Source of the DNA: Ectocarpus siliculosus
Lineage: Eukaryota > Sar > Phaeophyceae > Ectocarpales > Ectocarpaceae
DNA: 64,000 bases
NCBI GenBank assembly: GCA_000310025.1
Contig: FN649727.1
Location: 3,428,064 to 3,492,063 of the forward strand
Reading direction: 5' to 3'
Part shown: positions 36,129 to 46,938 of the stretch, piece after piece
How positions within the stretch are numbered: position 1 is the first letter of the stretch
Layout: the number at the start of each line of letters is the position of its first letter
Made by a program: the position numbers and the translations under genes
The notes under the pieces: model-generated
Database searches by the model: none
Told to the model about the DNA's origin: nothing
What the model saw: the letters and a program-made list of their open reading frames with translations, nothing else

Positions 36129-38329
36129 GACTAATGCAATGTAGCCTAGTACTTCAAGTACATAACGCTCGTTTCGACGTTCCTTTCAAATCATCACCAC
36201 CACCAAAGAGAATGGGTTGCTATCGCATCCACATCTATGTGCATGTCCAATGGAACAGTCCAATGCAAGGGGTTCCGTTCCCTTGTGCGTGCCCCATCCT
36301 GTTGGGATCAATCGGAGGTTTTACGTCTACACTCAACGAACGGCAGTCAGCAACTATTTGTCAACCATGCACCATCACGTCAACAACAAAAACGATATTT
36401 GTATCGCCAACTCCTCCCGCAGCAAACCACCTATTCATGCCCGTCGATGATGATGTACATAATATGTGTGTGTATGGTCGCTCCCACCCGACGCCCCCAC
36501 TGGTCACATGAGGTAATAGTCTAATGTTGAACGAATCGCATACAGCAGCGGCAGCAACAGTATATATAGTTCTATCGCATACAGCTCAAACACGGGGGAA
36601 AAACAAACATCGGCGAGACTTATCGGCGGGTCGAGGGGCCACATGGCGCGTATGAATCTTGGGGCAGCTGTACATGTTATTAGGGTGCGGTGAATACTGC
36701 CGAATGTGGTGTCTTTTTTTTGTTTGATGTTGTTGTGACGCTCTCGAAAAGTCGAACCGCGGTCGGATGTAGTTGTAGAGCTGCAAAGAAATTGCTAGGA
36801 AGTTTCGCGGGGCGAAGATGTATGCTGCCGTTCGGTGGTTCGGTGTAACAAGCGTTCGGTTGTGAAGGCGCACGGGTAGTCTGCGGTGGATCCAAGAGGC
36901 AAGGTGCAGGGCAGGAAAGAGTTTTTAGTTGAGCAACGGGTTAGTTGGGCCTCGGTTGGCTGAGCGGAAAGATTCTCGCAGAGCCTGTGTTCACGTTCAC
37001 AATCTCCTGCAAGCACCTCTTTTTTGAGCAGAGAAAGCAAGAATCCCTGTACCCGACCCACTCACCCTGGTGGTTCGTGCTCGGCGGGGCTGTTCCAGGT
37101 TCGTCGGGCATGATTCCGAATTCCGGGCTGTGCGATCACTACACGTCTTTCAAGAAACAGGGCGGCCGCGGTCCAATATACACGGCGTCGCGATACAAAT
37201 GTTTTTGGTGGGAGGAAGCTTTGAAGAATCCATGGAATAAACGCGGAATTCCGTGTCCACTTCCACGAAATCTACATGTAGATACGTAGATCAAGGTGGG
37301 ATGCGGTGTAACACTCGGATGTCGCCCTTGTGCACGGGACCGGTCTACCACAATTTCTTCGCTTATACATGGGGCTCCTCAGAGGAAGCATCAAGCACGG
37401 TGTGTAGAAGGCGCTGATTCATGGGTGGGTGAACATCCTATTACACAGCACAGCAGCATCAGCAGCTCTTTTCCGTTCAAAAGAGTACAGGGAAACTCGC
37501 TTATTCGTATTATTATAGAGAGCAGAAAAAAATCGTTCCAGCCGGGGACGATTTAACTGTACAATACAACTTTGTGTTGCAGAGGACCCAATCGGGCATG
37601 GAACGTTGTGTGCATACATGAAGGCATGGTCTAGAATGAAAATAAGCGCGGTCAAACCGGCTGGTTGTTCACGCTCACACGTTCTACCTTTTCTTCGGCC
37701 AATGACGAACGTATTATAGTCTACTTGTCGTGTGTTGTCTGAGAGAGCCTCACCTCGCCAAACACTCTCACCCGCCGCCCCCTCTGTTCTTCAGCACGAC
37801 AAAATAATGAGAACTGCGCTCGATGGATGAAGTGAAGCATGTCCATTCACCAGCACCAGCGTGGTACATGTACACCCTTGTCCACTTTGGTGACCCTCGC
37901 GTAGCGGTTGCTGCAAGCTTACAGCGATGTATTTTCGCATTTACTTCGCCCGTCGATTCTTCAGCAAGGTACGAGTACCTTGAGCACCACCCTAAATATC
38001 GGAGCCCTAGACTATGCCGTTACCTCTGGTCCCGTTTCTTTTCGCTCTGCCAATAGCCAAATCTGGGCCCGAAAATCACGGGGACTGTACTATGTCCCTA
38101 CTCCAAACAATGCCTTGCCCATCCACACACGGTTATGTTTAAATACTCGATCAGCGCCGTCATGAAACCATGCTGATGATGAAGATGGAAGGCATGCTGT
38201 TACAAATCCCTCACAACAAGAAACCGAACACCCGTCCCATAACACAAGAAAAAGTCTTCTTCTTGCAACAAATATCAAACAGAGCTAGACTACAATAATT
38301 ACACGAGGTTCAGCAGGTCGTCAGCTAGA
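36129..38329. other. Intergenic region between SASA copies 2 and 3
   Basis: Contains one coding-like frame (36945-37289, listed separately) and otherwise AT-richer DNA without recognisable genes. A short TA-rich run and CAGCAG words occur near 36.54 kb. Confidence 0.4.
36945..37289 (+). CDS. Hypothetical ORF or exon
   Basis: A 114-codon frame starting MGLGWLSGKILAEPVFTFTI. Its second half is rich in Trp, Tyr, Cys and Phe (HSPWWFVLGGAVPGSSG; CDHYTSFKKQGGRGPIYTAS; YKCFWWEEALKNPW), unlike low-complexity chance frames nearby. I know no family that matches. The first ~25 codons overlap a stretch with a tRNA box-A-like word (TGGCTGAGCGG at about 36957), so the true start may be downstream or in another exon. 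Confidence 0.25.
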   Translation: MGLGWLSGKILAEPVFTFTISCKHLFFEQRKQESLYPTHSPWWFVLGGAVPGSSGMIPNSGLCDHYTSFKKQGGRGPIYTASRYKCFWWEEALKNPWNKRGIPCPLPRNLHVDT

Positions 38330-38766
38330 GTCGCAGCTAGCAACAACCACAGGAGGAGTGGCTCTGCTCAAACATAAATGTCACGTAACTTGTCAATCTG
38401 TCGAATAAAGTTGCGGCATATCCCGTAGTGTTGCGGTTCACCTGCGCAAACGTGCGTCCTTCGCAGTACACTTATATCAATCGTCGCCAATCTTCGTATG
38501 CGCATTGATCCCGGGGGGGTCACCTCCCGAAAAAATTCAACGAAGCGCGTAGCTATTTTGGATGAGAAATACAGCATATGACCTACAGTAGTGGTTCAAT
38601 GCCGAACACTGCTACGTAAGGCCTCGAAGTCCTTCCGGCAACGACAAACTATCCATGGTAGTTCGTTGCGTCGTTCATCCTTGTCCCTTCTCCCCCTGTC
38701 CCCTGATGTACGCGCTGTGCTTCGCACCGTAAGCGACCGTGCGCGGAAGGAAGCCGTCTCGTGACC

Positions 38767-40260
38767 TCATTGGCTGTTTCTGACGGCGTCGCCAAGCTTG
38801 TCAAAGTACCGCTGCCCGTACTCGCGCTGAGCCGCCGCGGTGAAGTGTACGGGATCACCGAAGTTGGATGATAGACCGTCAGAGGGCGCTACAACCGTGA
38901 ACGGAACGCTGTCAGGGATGGCTCGAATCGCCGAGAGAATTGGCTCCGAAAGCGCTCGGTTCCCTGCGATCCAGGCAGGCGTGAACTCGCCCAAGATCAC
39001 CGGGGCTTCAGCCGCCGCCGGGATGCGAGACCTCAGCGTGTTGATCATGTCCGTCCAGGTGAATTGGTACGTCTCTTGGTCTACCCCTGCGATTGCATCC
39101 GATTCTCCCTGGTGCCATAAGACGGCCGCGACGCAGTTCCCGGTCGCCCCGTTGCTTGCGAGCGCGGCTTCCGTACGCCTCACGGCATCTTCGAACAATC
39201 TCCCTCCCGGCGACCAGGGACCGTTCACCAGCCGGGTGCCCCCGTAACCGGTGGACACGAGCAGCACGTTGCGTTTCGCCGGCAGGGTTTCGACGTAGGC
39301 GCGTCCGAAGGCGGTGCCCATGCCCACCCTTGTTTCCTCGACGATAGCGAAGTCGGCGTGCTGGAGATGCTCCGACGCCGTGATGACCGTGTTGGCCCGC
39401 GACCACTGCTGGATGCGAGGGTCGTTTGGGCCGTCGATGTTTGCGTCGTAGCCTTGTCCTCGACCGCTCATGTTCGACTGCCCCATGAGCAAAATCTGCG
39501 GGGCCATCACGAGACGTGGCAAGGAATGAAAGGTTTCGGCGGGGTGCTACACCATGTAAATCTGTATTGAAAAATGAAATGTGGTTGAGCACGACCGATT
39601 GAGCTGGGGCACGTTTCGAATCCGAACCGCTCTGAGTTCATCTTATTTACCTCGAGAGCGCAGCAAAATAGGAAAAAAAAAGTCGCCACAAACACCTACT
39701 TAGTGTCGAAAGGACGAGACGCAAACGAAATAGAATAATACGTTCGTTCTATGTAGTAAGTGTTTCGTCTACAATCCCAAAACGTCGCTTTGCATTGATG
39801 ACACTTGAAGACCACAGAGAACTGCGCAGCTTTTGGGGAGCGTTGACAACAGTTTTGGATCTAAGTAGAAAGTGAAGACGAGCAGGTGTGGTTCGTGCAC
39901 ATGCTCCCTGCTGGTAGTCTTTAAAGGTGGCACGCTCCTCACGTTGCCGACAACAAAACATCCAGCGGCACCTCGTTGGATACCTGACTTGGGTAAAATA
40001 GCAACAACGGCGAGTATGAGCTACTCGTATGTAGACTAGTCTATGCACACATCACGCGGCGGGATAAGTCTCAAGCGAACGTGAACGAACACTGTCACGG
40101 ATGGAGGGGCGGGCGGGCCGACGAAACGTTGAACGCATGCTGGTCACTCGTCTACTCCCTCCCTCCCTCCCTCCCTCCCTCCCTCACTTACTCACCACAT
40201 CCGAGCCAGCGACTTTTCTTTTCGCAGTGTAGTCGGCTGAAACTGTGTTTGGTCGTATAA
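38767..40260 (-). CDS. SASA/SGNH-type carbohydrate esterase-like protein, copy 3
   Basis: The catalytic exon is 39495-38767 (242 codons plus stop), with LLMGQSNMSGRGQG, VLWHQGESDAIAG and DPVHFTAAAQREYG. All active-site motifs of the SASA/DUF303 family are kept and there is no frame break. The small upstream exon has its donor at 40196 (VSADYTAKRKVAGSDV). The frame is closed by a stop within ~90 bases and no ATG is present, so the 5' end is unresolved or was lost in duplication. An in-frame ATG at 39522, inside the intron, could be used as an alternative start. The protein is close to copies 1 and 2 over its length. Confidence 0.77.
40156..40184. repeat. (CTCC)n microsatellite
   Basis: About seven CTCC units immediately beside the donor site of the small SASA exon in copy 3. 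Confidence 0.85.
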
Positions 40261-42040
40261 CACGCGAAGCAGGGCATCAATGAAAGGGTGTTGTGAGTCA
40301 CAGCGAACACTTGCTGTAAAAACATCGATCATTGTTTGGCATTCCGGTTGGTCAATCTCGAGCCCAATGTTGAGACAGGACGACACATTTTCAAAATACA
40401 GTTCGGAAATATATATATTGCGCACACAATGAATAACGAACCCGATCCTGATTTTCAGAGAGCTTGTCTTTGTTTTGAAGGAGAAGTCTACTTTCCAATG
40501 CCAGGCGTTACAGTACTTTCGCGGAAAAAAACGTATTTGGAGGGATGCCCGTTTGGTTGGATACGCTGTTGTAGTAGTGTATCTCCGATACATGTGTTGT
40601 TTCTGACAGTAGCTAGGCTTGCTATATGGTCCACTGCCGAGTCGCAGCACCCGACAAGAAGCGGCATGCGACGCTACCCGCGACAAATGTGTCGCCAACG
40701 CCAGAAGTTGGTTTGTAATAGGTGACCTCTAAAAGCTTGATCCGAACTTTCCGTTGCGTGGCTTCGGGACCGTCGCCTTTGTGGCGTCTATGTGGTCGTG
40801 CCACTAGGTTTGGGATACTGTCCTAGGCGATACAGATTCTATGCATCATATCAAATGCTTTGCGAAGAGAGCAACAGGCGCCAGTGGTGGTGGTATCGAC
40901 TGGAGCCTCCGCCACAGCAGCGAAAGGCGGACGGAGTACACATCATCCACGGGAAGGCGGGATGCCTGTGGGGCCTGCTGCCCGATGGCGGTCGTAAGGG
41001 TCAGCAGGCAAGCAGTTTCACCACCACCACATTGGATACTGCTGCCGTCAGGGAAGATTAGTACGTGTGCAACTCTTCAACCGATCAGCCACACCAAAAG
41101 AGCGCTGGTATGCCATTGGTTGGTTATCCCATCTAGACGGTAAACCACGTCGTTTTTTCCGGGATATCGTGAAACTGTGCTTCTTGCCGGCCGCCTTTGG
41201 TCAGCTATCACCAGCATCTGACGAAGCGAAGCGAGAGGACCTAGTCGAAGTTGAGCTTCGACAAACTGTCCACATTTCACCACACTGGCTTGCGATATTG
41301 ATCCTCTTTGCTGCTGTTTCCTGACCTCGTTGTGATTCCTACTAATATGTGGAATATCAACTTCTACTGCTAGCAGCAAAGCACTATATATATAAGGTGT
41401 AGGTCGACTCACTTCTACTACCAAGTTGCTTTCTGCTGTATTGCTCACAGACCACATGTTTCTACATACCTTGCGTTGCATGCGCAACCTGCTTTTACGC
41501 TCTCACTTATCTCTTGCTCTCTGTCAGACCTTTACTGCCTCCAAACCCTTCCCTCGGTAAGAGCACTTGATCCTATCTACTTGACCCGCTGTCAGGAGGC
41601 CCATGTTCACTTTTCAATGCATACAGGTTGCGCCCGCAATTAAGAAACGCTTATTTCAGGTCCAGCCTCGAATTCTTATTGTGGGCTATTATAAACTCAG
41701 GGTATGTCGTTCAATTTCTTGTGTCAAGTTTCCTATTTTTTCGTGCCGCCAAATCCTGCGGAATTTCTTTAGTCGGCAGTTTCTTATTTTCTCTGCTCAC
41801 GAGAGCTGGCGGAGAGCACCATCAAAACCGTACAGCAGACAGCGTGTCGTGGTTCGCAGCCTGTCTGGTGTGCTGTGCCAGAGCCGGGGCGCCAGAGAGC
41901 GCCAGAGACGGCAGGTGGCCGGAGGGGGCGCCGCAAAAAAAAAACACTCCCCCCTCGTCGTACAACTAATAATGCACTTGGGAGGGGTGGGGTAGTGGGA
42001 GACGGGGGAAAGAGCGAGAGATAGGAGGAGCTGTGGGGTG

Positions 42041-42202
42041 TTTCTTATTCGACACACTCTCCCGTAACCCCTCGTTTCTTATGTAGTAGGGCAGCGGTCG
42101 CCGCTGTTTCTTATTGAGACATTTCTTGTTGTGTGACCCAGACTGAGCCATTTCTTAACCGTACTTTCTTATTTTTCGTGGAAAAGTGAGCCTCTTTTTC
42201 TT
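42041..42202. repeat. Cluster of TTTCTTAT-type words
   Basis: Perfect TTTCTTAT copies at about 42041, 42075, 42108 and 42165, with variants at 42122, 42150 and 42197, and another perfect copy upstream near 41785. Spacing is 15-35 bases on the same strand. Confidence 0.5.
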
Positions 42203-42320
42203 AAAAAACTTAATTGCGGGAGCTAACTGTACGGGACATCCTCGTCGATTCGATAAGTGTAGTTCAGCTCCACTTTGCAAAATATGCTTACGTTGAATGA
42301 CAATGACAACAACAGGGACG

Positions 42321-42660
42321 CTATTAGATAAAATTAGACCATCTGATCAGTCAACGTTGACTTATCAGATGGTCTAATTTTATCTAGTAAAATATATGCT
42401 CAGAGCTCGTTAGCACCCGGCCGGAACACATGGGCTTATGGCTTAATCACTGGGATTGAGAGTAGGGATCTCCGGGGGCGGACCCCTCGCCAGACGTTGC
42501 TGTTTTGCAATGGTAATTTTACGCAAAGAAAAGTGTTCCGGCCGGGAGATATGTGTTCCGGCCAGGTGCTAACGAGCTCTGAGCATATTTTTTCTAGATA
42601 AAATTAGACCATCTGATAAGTCAATGTTGACTGATCAGATGGTCTAATTTTATCTAATAG
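42321..42660. mobile_element. 340-bp MITE-like element with nested inverted repeats
   Basis: The element starts CTATTAGATAAAATTAGACC and ends with the exact reverse complement of that sequence. Each end is itself a ~62-bp palindrome (42324-42386 and 42595-42657) built from AGATAAAATTAGACCATCTG and its complement around a GTCAAC/GTTGAC centre. Inside these, a second inverted pair of about 42 bases (42389-42430 and 42552-42593; core GAGCTCGTTAGCACC against GGTGCTAACGAGCTC) flanks a ~120-bp unique core. There is no ORF, so it must be non-autonomous. Target-site duplication is at most short (TA or similar). Confidence 0.8.
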
Positions 42661-45600
42661 ACGCCCCCTCTCGTCTCTGCCCTAAACGACGAACTGGAAG
42701 ATAACGCAGAACCCTTCGTTTCGCGGGTTCAAGGCTCCGTCGACAGCCCCGTCAATGGCACTGTTGACAGCAGTGACAACGCCAGCCTATGTCTCCATAC
42801 ATAGGGTCCAGGTTCACAACACTCGCTCGCTCATGCTGCTTCTTGCGCGTGCTGTTTTCCTCAAGCATCCGAGGACAAGAGCGGTGAGGTGGTTCCAACG
42901 TCAGTGGAAATTCCTGAACCATCTCCTACTTCGAGGGACATGGCGCCATCGCCACCCCCGCCGTTCCTTCGTCCAACTGGCTCTACTGCCACACCGGACT
43001 CGCTCAGTTTCCACACCATTCATCACCGGCAAATCACACCTCCCTTTAGAGCAAGAAAACACGCACACACCCGCCGTATTGTCCCGCTAGACAAGCACAA
43101 CACACAACAGACTCTCTTCGCGAAGACTTTCTGACATGCTGGGTACATGACAGAACGTCAAAAATTGTACATCACACCTCCACATGACGTACAGCAACGA
43201 AGAAGGTGCAACAAACGCAGTACTAAAAACAAATGGTCGGTTGAACAGCACAACAGCAACGCCTACGATACATACAGTCTTGGGGGCCGGAACCCTCACA
43301 CCACATGCCGAAATGCCTGCAGTTCAACATTCACCCCAAGTTTAGTCGCACTCCCGCAGGTGTCCTGCTTCGCTCGCACGTATGGCTACACTTTTACACC
43401 TCGGACCGGCGTTTTCGGACAACATGACTACTTCGGACAACACGAACAGCACTGCTATTCCTTGTTAACCCTTTCACCCATCCTCCAGGCCACTAACCTA
43501 CGCGGGGCGGGAGGCACTCACCCCGGAGCACCAACATATATACCCCATCCGAAACCGTGCGCTCAATCCCGTGAGGTGATTCGCCGAGAGGCCCTAGGCA
43601 CTGCCGTCCTCGCGAACGCCAGGGAAAAGTTTCGGGAACAAGTTTTGAATCTAAGTGGCCTACACCGAGAGTAACCTAGTACTTCGTGGCACGATGGCAC
43701 AGCGTATAGTATAGTGGTCCCCACACACGCAAGAACTACTTGTACCGGTTCAATAGAGACTTACAGTGTGAGGACACCCCTTCTCCAAGCATGAACAATC
43801 AACAAGGTTTCTTCTCGCACCCGACCAGCTTACCGTGATGCACGATTCCCGGTATAGCTGATTCCAACGCTTCACATGGTTCCCCACTGGCTGTCATGAT
43901 CACTTCTGGGCCGAAGCGCCGAAGCGCAGCGGTGGCGGCCGGCAGGAATGCAGGACTGATATGCCAAAACGCCTCTTTGAAAATTTAGGGTGCCATCCCC
44001 GCGGACAGTCTCGCCGAACCCACCCGATATCTCTCTTTGAACACATTAGTATATAGCACACGTCCAAAGCACACGAAGTACACACAGACATGAGGCAATC
44101 GGCCTTACACATTTTCAAATGACCAGTCTAAGGTTATGTTTTCACGGAAATCGACGGACGGGCTCCCTGTTCTTCCCTGTGTGGATGGACAACAGGATAT
44201 TTTACATCCATCGATCCGCCGTTGTCAAAACGGATAAATGCCGCTTCGTTCGTCGATCGTTCATCGCGCGGTAGACCAATAAATACCGCCCCCAACGAGG
44301 GACGATCGTCAAGTTCCCTATCTTCTTGTCGTCAGCGTCCGTATAGCCCCCCTCCCTGTGCTTAAACACTAACATAGCGAGGCGTCGTAGTTCTTTTGGG
44401 TTTGTTTTGTGCTTCTCCTAATGGAAGATGTTGAGCCCGTCACACCCCCATGCTGTGTCGAGGTACTGAACAGCGCGCTTGGCACATGCCTCACGCTTAG
44501 CACGGCACGCACGTTAGACTTGGCCTCCACAGGCAAAGTGGCATGTAGGATGGAAGAAGATCGCGCACTTCACTAAGAGATGGAAACGGCAATGCCGCCC
44601 TCTACTACAGTACGACGGGCGCGGTGACGCTTGTGTTCCACGTTAAACCCTGCGGCCCGCTGCCAAAGCGGGGTGTGCTCGGATAGAGCCAGCCCAGAAA
44701 ACACTATTATAATAGGCCCATTTGGTGGGGTCCGAATTCTTCCTTGCAAAACACCACCACCCGATGTCTGCACAACAGTCTATCACTCTGTCCAACAACA
44801 CATCAAAGAACGTACAACTGTCTCCCGCTCGACGGAGAAAACCGGCCATTCTCATCGCCGTCCGGGGTCATAACCTTTGCTGGTAGGTCTGAACGCTTTC
44901 TCGATTACTCCGGCTACCGTCCATAAAACATTCTTCCGCCGTATCACGCAGGGGAGCCACAGATGCAGATTACTTCTGTTTGATCCTCGATATCGCAGCC
45001 TTTTCCCCTCCTTGATAACAGATCCTCGCAGCCCCTTCCGTTCTTTTCGGTCTGCAGGGCCGTAGCAACGTGCGACCTCCCCATCCGGTTAGGTCCTTCC
45101 CGCAGGAGGGGCGATACATTTGACATCTGAGCGCTACGAACCCCCTGCTGGCTAGCCATGTGGCCGAGAGCACACCTCCCCTTTTCCTCAGCGTCGAGGG
45201 CAGCACGTCTCGCCCCATCTAGACCCGGTCAGGTGAACGCTTGACGTTATTTCAGCGTCGACACAGCTTCTGGCGGACTCGGTCCTTCTATGCCTCCCCC
45301 ACTCTTTCGCGCACGCTGCTTTGGTCGTTGCCTTGTCCAGACCTCAAAACGCCCATGTCCTGCCCCCTCTCCGAGTATCTTTCTTTACGCCCGACGAGAG
45401 AAACATGTTCATTGCGGTGTCACAGAAGGCCACATCCGACCAATGGACATCAGCAAGGAGCGCAGCGCAGCAAACCATCGCACACCGGTTCCAGCTACTT
45501 GGTCAGATCCATTGGCGCCGCTGCTGGCGCTGTTGTTGCCGACACCACATGGATGCGCCTTCCTTCTCCTTCATGTCTCGCTTCCTGAATCAAATGAAGG

Positions 45601-45864
45601 GTTTTGGCAAATGAGGGGGGGGGTGAGAAGGGTAGGCAGCCATCGGTCAGAGACCCAGTCTGTGTTTATGCCCACCACTCACGGGTGGCGACATGGATGC
45701 ACGCACGCAAGTACCTCGTTAAAGTTAACGATCGGCACGAGCACAGACTAACGCAACAACGGCAACGTCGTCTCAGAAGTAAAAGCAACAATAGCGGCCG
45801 CCAACAAGGGCACGGCGGAGGCTGGGGGGGAAAGGGGGGCGGATGCAGAAACAACGAAGGGTTT

Positions 45865-46904
45865 CTACAGGTGAACCCATGTCACCCTTGCCATCATCAG
45901 ATGACGAAAGAACGAGAAACCGCCGAAGAGATCACCACTAGTTCCGTAGCCCCCTTGTAATCCGCAAAACACCGTTCTTGACAACAGCATGGCCTCATCT
46001 CCTCTGCGGCCCTTCCTCTCCATACTCACCGTCACCGACCCGATGACTGCCGCAGCCTCGTACCCCGCCTGTCGCAACGCCGAAACGCATGCCACGGCCC
46101 GATCTCGTGGCACCGATGCCAGCAACCCCCCCGCCGTCTGCCCCATCCGTCGAGACCCGGGCGCAAGCAAATAAACCACGAGGCACGGAAGGGGGTCAAC
46201 GGTTGGCGCAAGGGTAGAGGGGGGAGCAAGAAAGTGAGAGAAGAAAGGGGGGCGTCGTGGTGCGTGTGCGTGGACGGGGTGGAAAGCGGTAGCTTCGGTG
46301 TGCACGACAAAGAAACAGCCGAAAACAAATTTTACCAACATCTTCGCCGGTTTAATGTACACGCCTTGAGGCGCCTCCGGCTCGACTGGCGCCCCCTACA
46401 GCAGCTACAAGCAAGTGTAGGAGTCCAGCGCACTCTACCATCACGCATGTCACTCTCCAGTGGCAGAGGCACACCACGGCCGTAGAGCTGATGTCCACCG
46501 AGCAGCAAAAAACAAGAGCGCGCTCAACCCTTGCCTCCCACATCCATACCTGAGGGTCAAACAACAACCTAAACCGCGGGTCCTTCCCAACGCCCGGATC
46601 TACAGCATCGCCTCCGCCTGCCGCCGCTGCCGCCGCCGCCACCACCGCTCCCTCGTTGTCTCTCTCGTTTTGACCCTGGAGGGAGGACACGATCCCCGCG
46701 CCCACGGCCTCTACTGCGCCGGACAGCACAGGCAGCAGTTGCAAGCTAAGCTCCGCGTTAAGAGGCAGCGACGAGGGCGGCGCATCGTTTGGCGATGCCG
46801 CCCCCTCCTGGGATGAGATGCAGCATCGTTGATGGCGGCAAGCGGGACAATGGCGGGGGGGGGGGGAAGAAAGGAGGGGCCCACACGCAAACCATTGGTG
46901 GGGG

Positions 46905-46938
<34 letters not shown>

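Larger units (their letters stand above)
38330..40310 (-). repeat. SASA-gene duplicated segment, copy 3
   Basis: This shares the gene, intron and small upstream exon with copy 1, and the 3' flank with copy 2. It is the longest of the three alignable segments. A (CTCC)n run (40156-40184) lies beside the exon-1 donor, where copy 1 has a (CTCA)n run. Confidence 0.75.
40311..45864. other. Gene-poor region with an inverted-repeat element
   Basis: No supported gene over ~5.5 kb. Weak coding-like frames are present: plus 42.7-43.1 kb, plus 43147-43674 ending VIRREALGTAVLANAREKFR, minus ~44.2-44.4 kb with LTIVPRWGRYLLVY, and plus ~45.3-45.6 kb. They are broken and may be decayed retroelement fragments, but I cannot name a domain. 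A CT-rich repeat and a cluster of TTTCTTAT words precede the element at 42.32 kb. Confidence 0.4.

Noticed and set aside
36945-37020. Possible tRNA or tRNA-derived SINE (box-A-like TGGCTGAGCGG at about 36957)
   Set aside because: The only box-B candidate downstream is poor, and no acceptor or anticodon stems can be formed.
40192-40698. 168-codon minus-strand ORF overlapping SASA copy 3 exon 1
   Set aside because: It reads the conserved mini-exon in a different frame from that kept in all three copies, so it is probably a chance frame.
42700-43140. Plus-strand frames read as a Ty1/copia polyprotein fragment
   Set aside because: The composition is suggestive, but no integrase, protease or reverse-transcriptase motif can be seen.
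44150-44420. Minus-strand frame with LTIVPRWGRYLLVY as a gene fragment
   Set aside because: Short, bounded by stops, with no recognised domain and no adjoining exon; possibly a decayed retroelement but not supportable.
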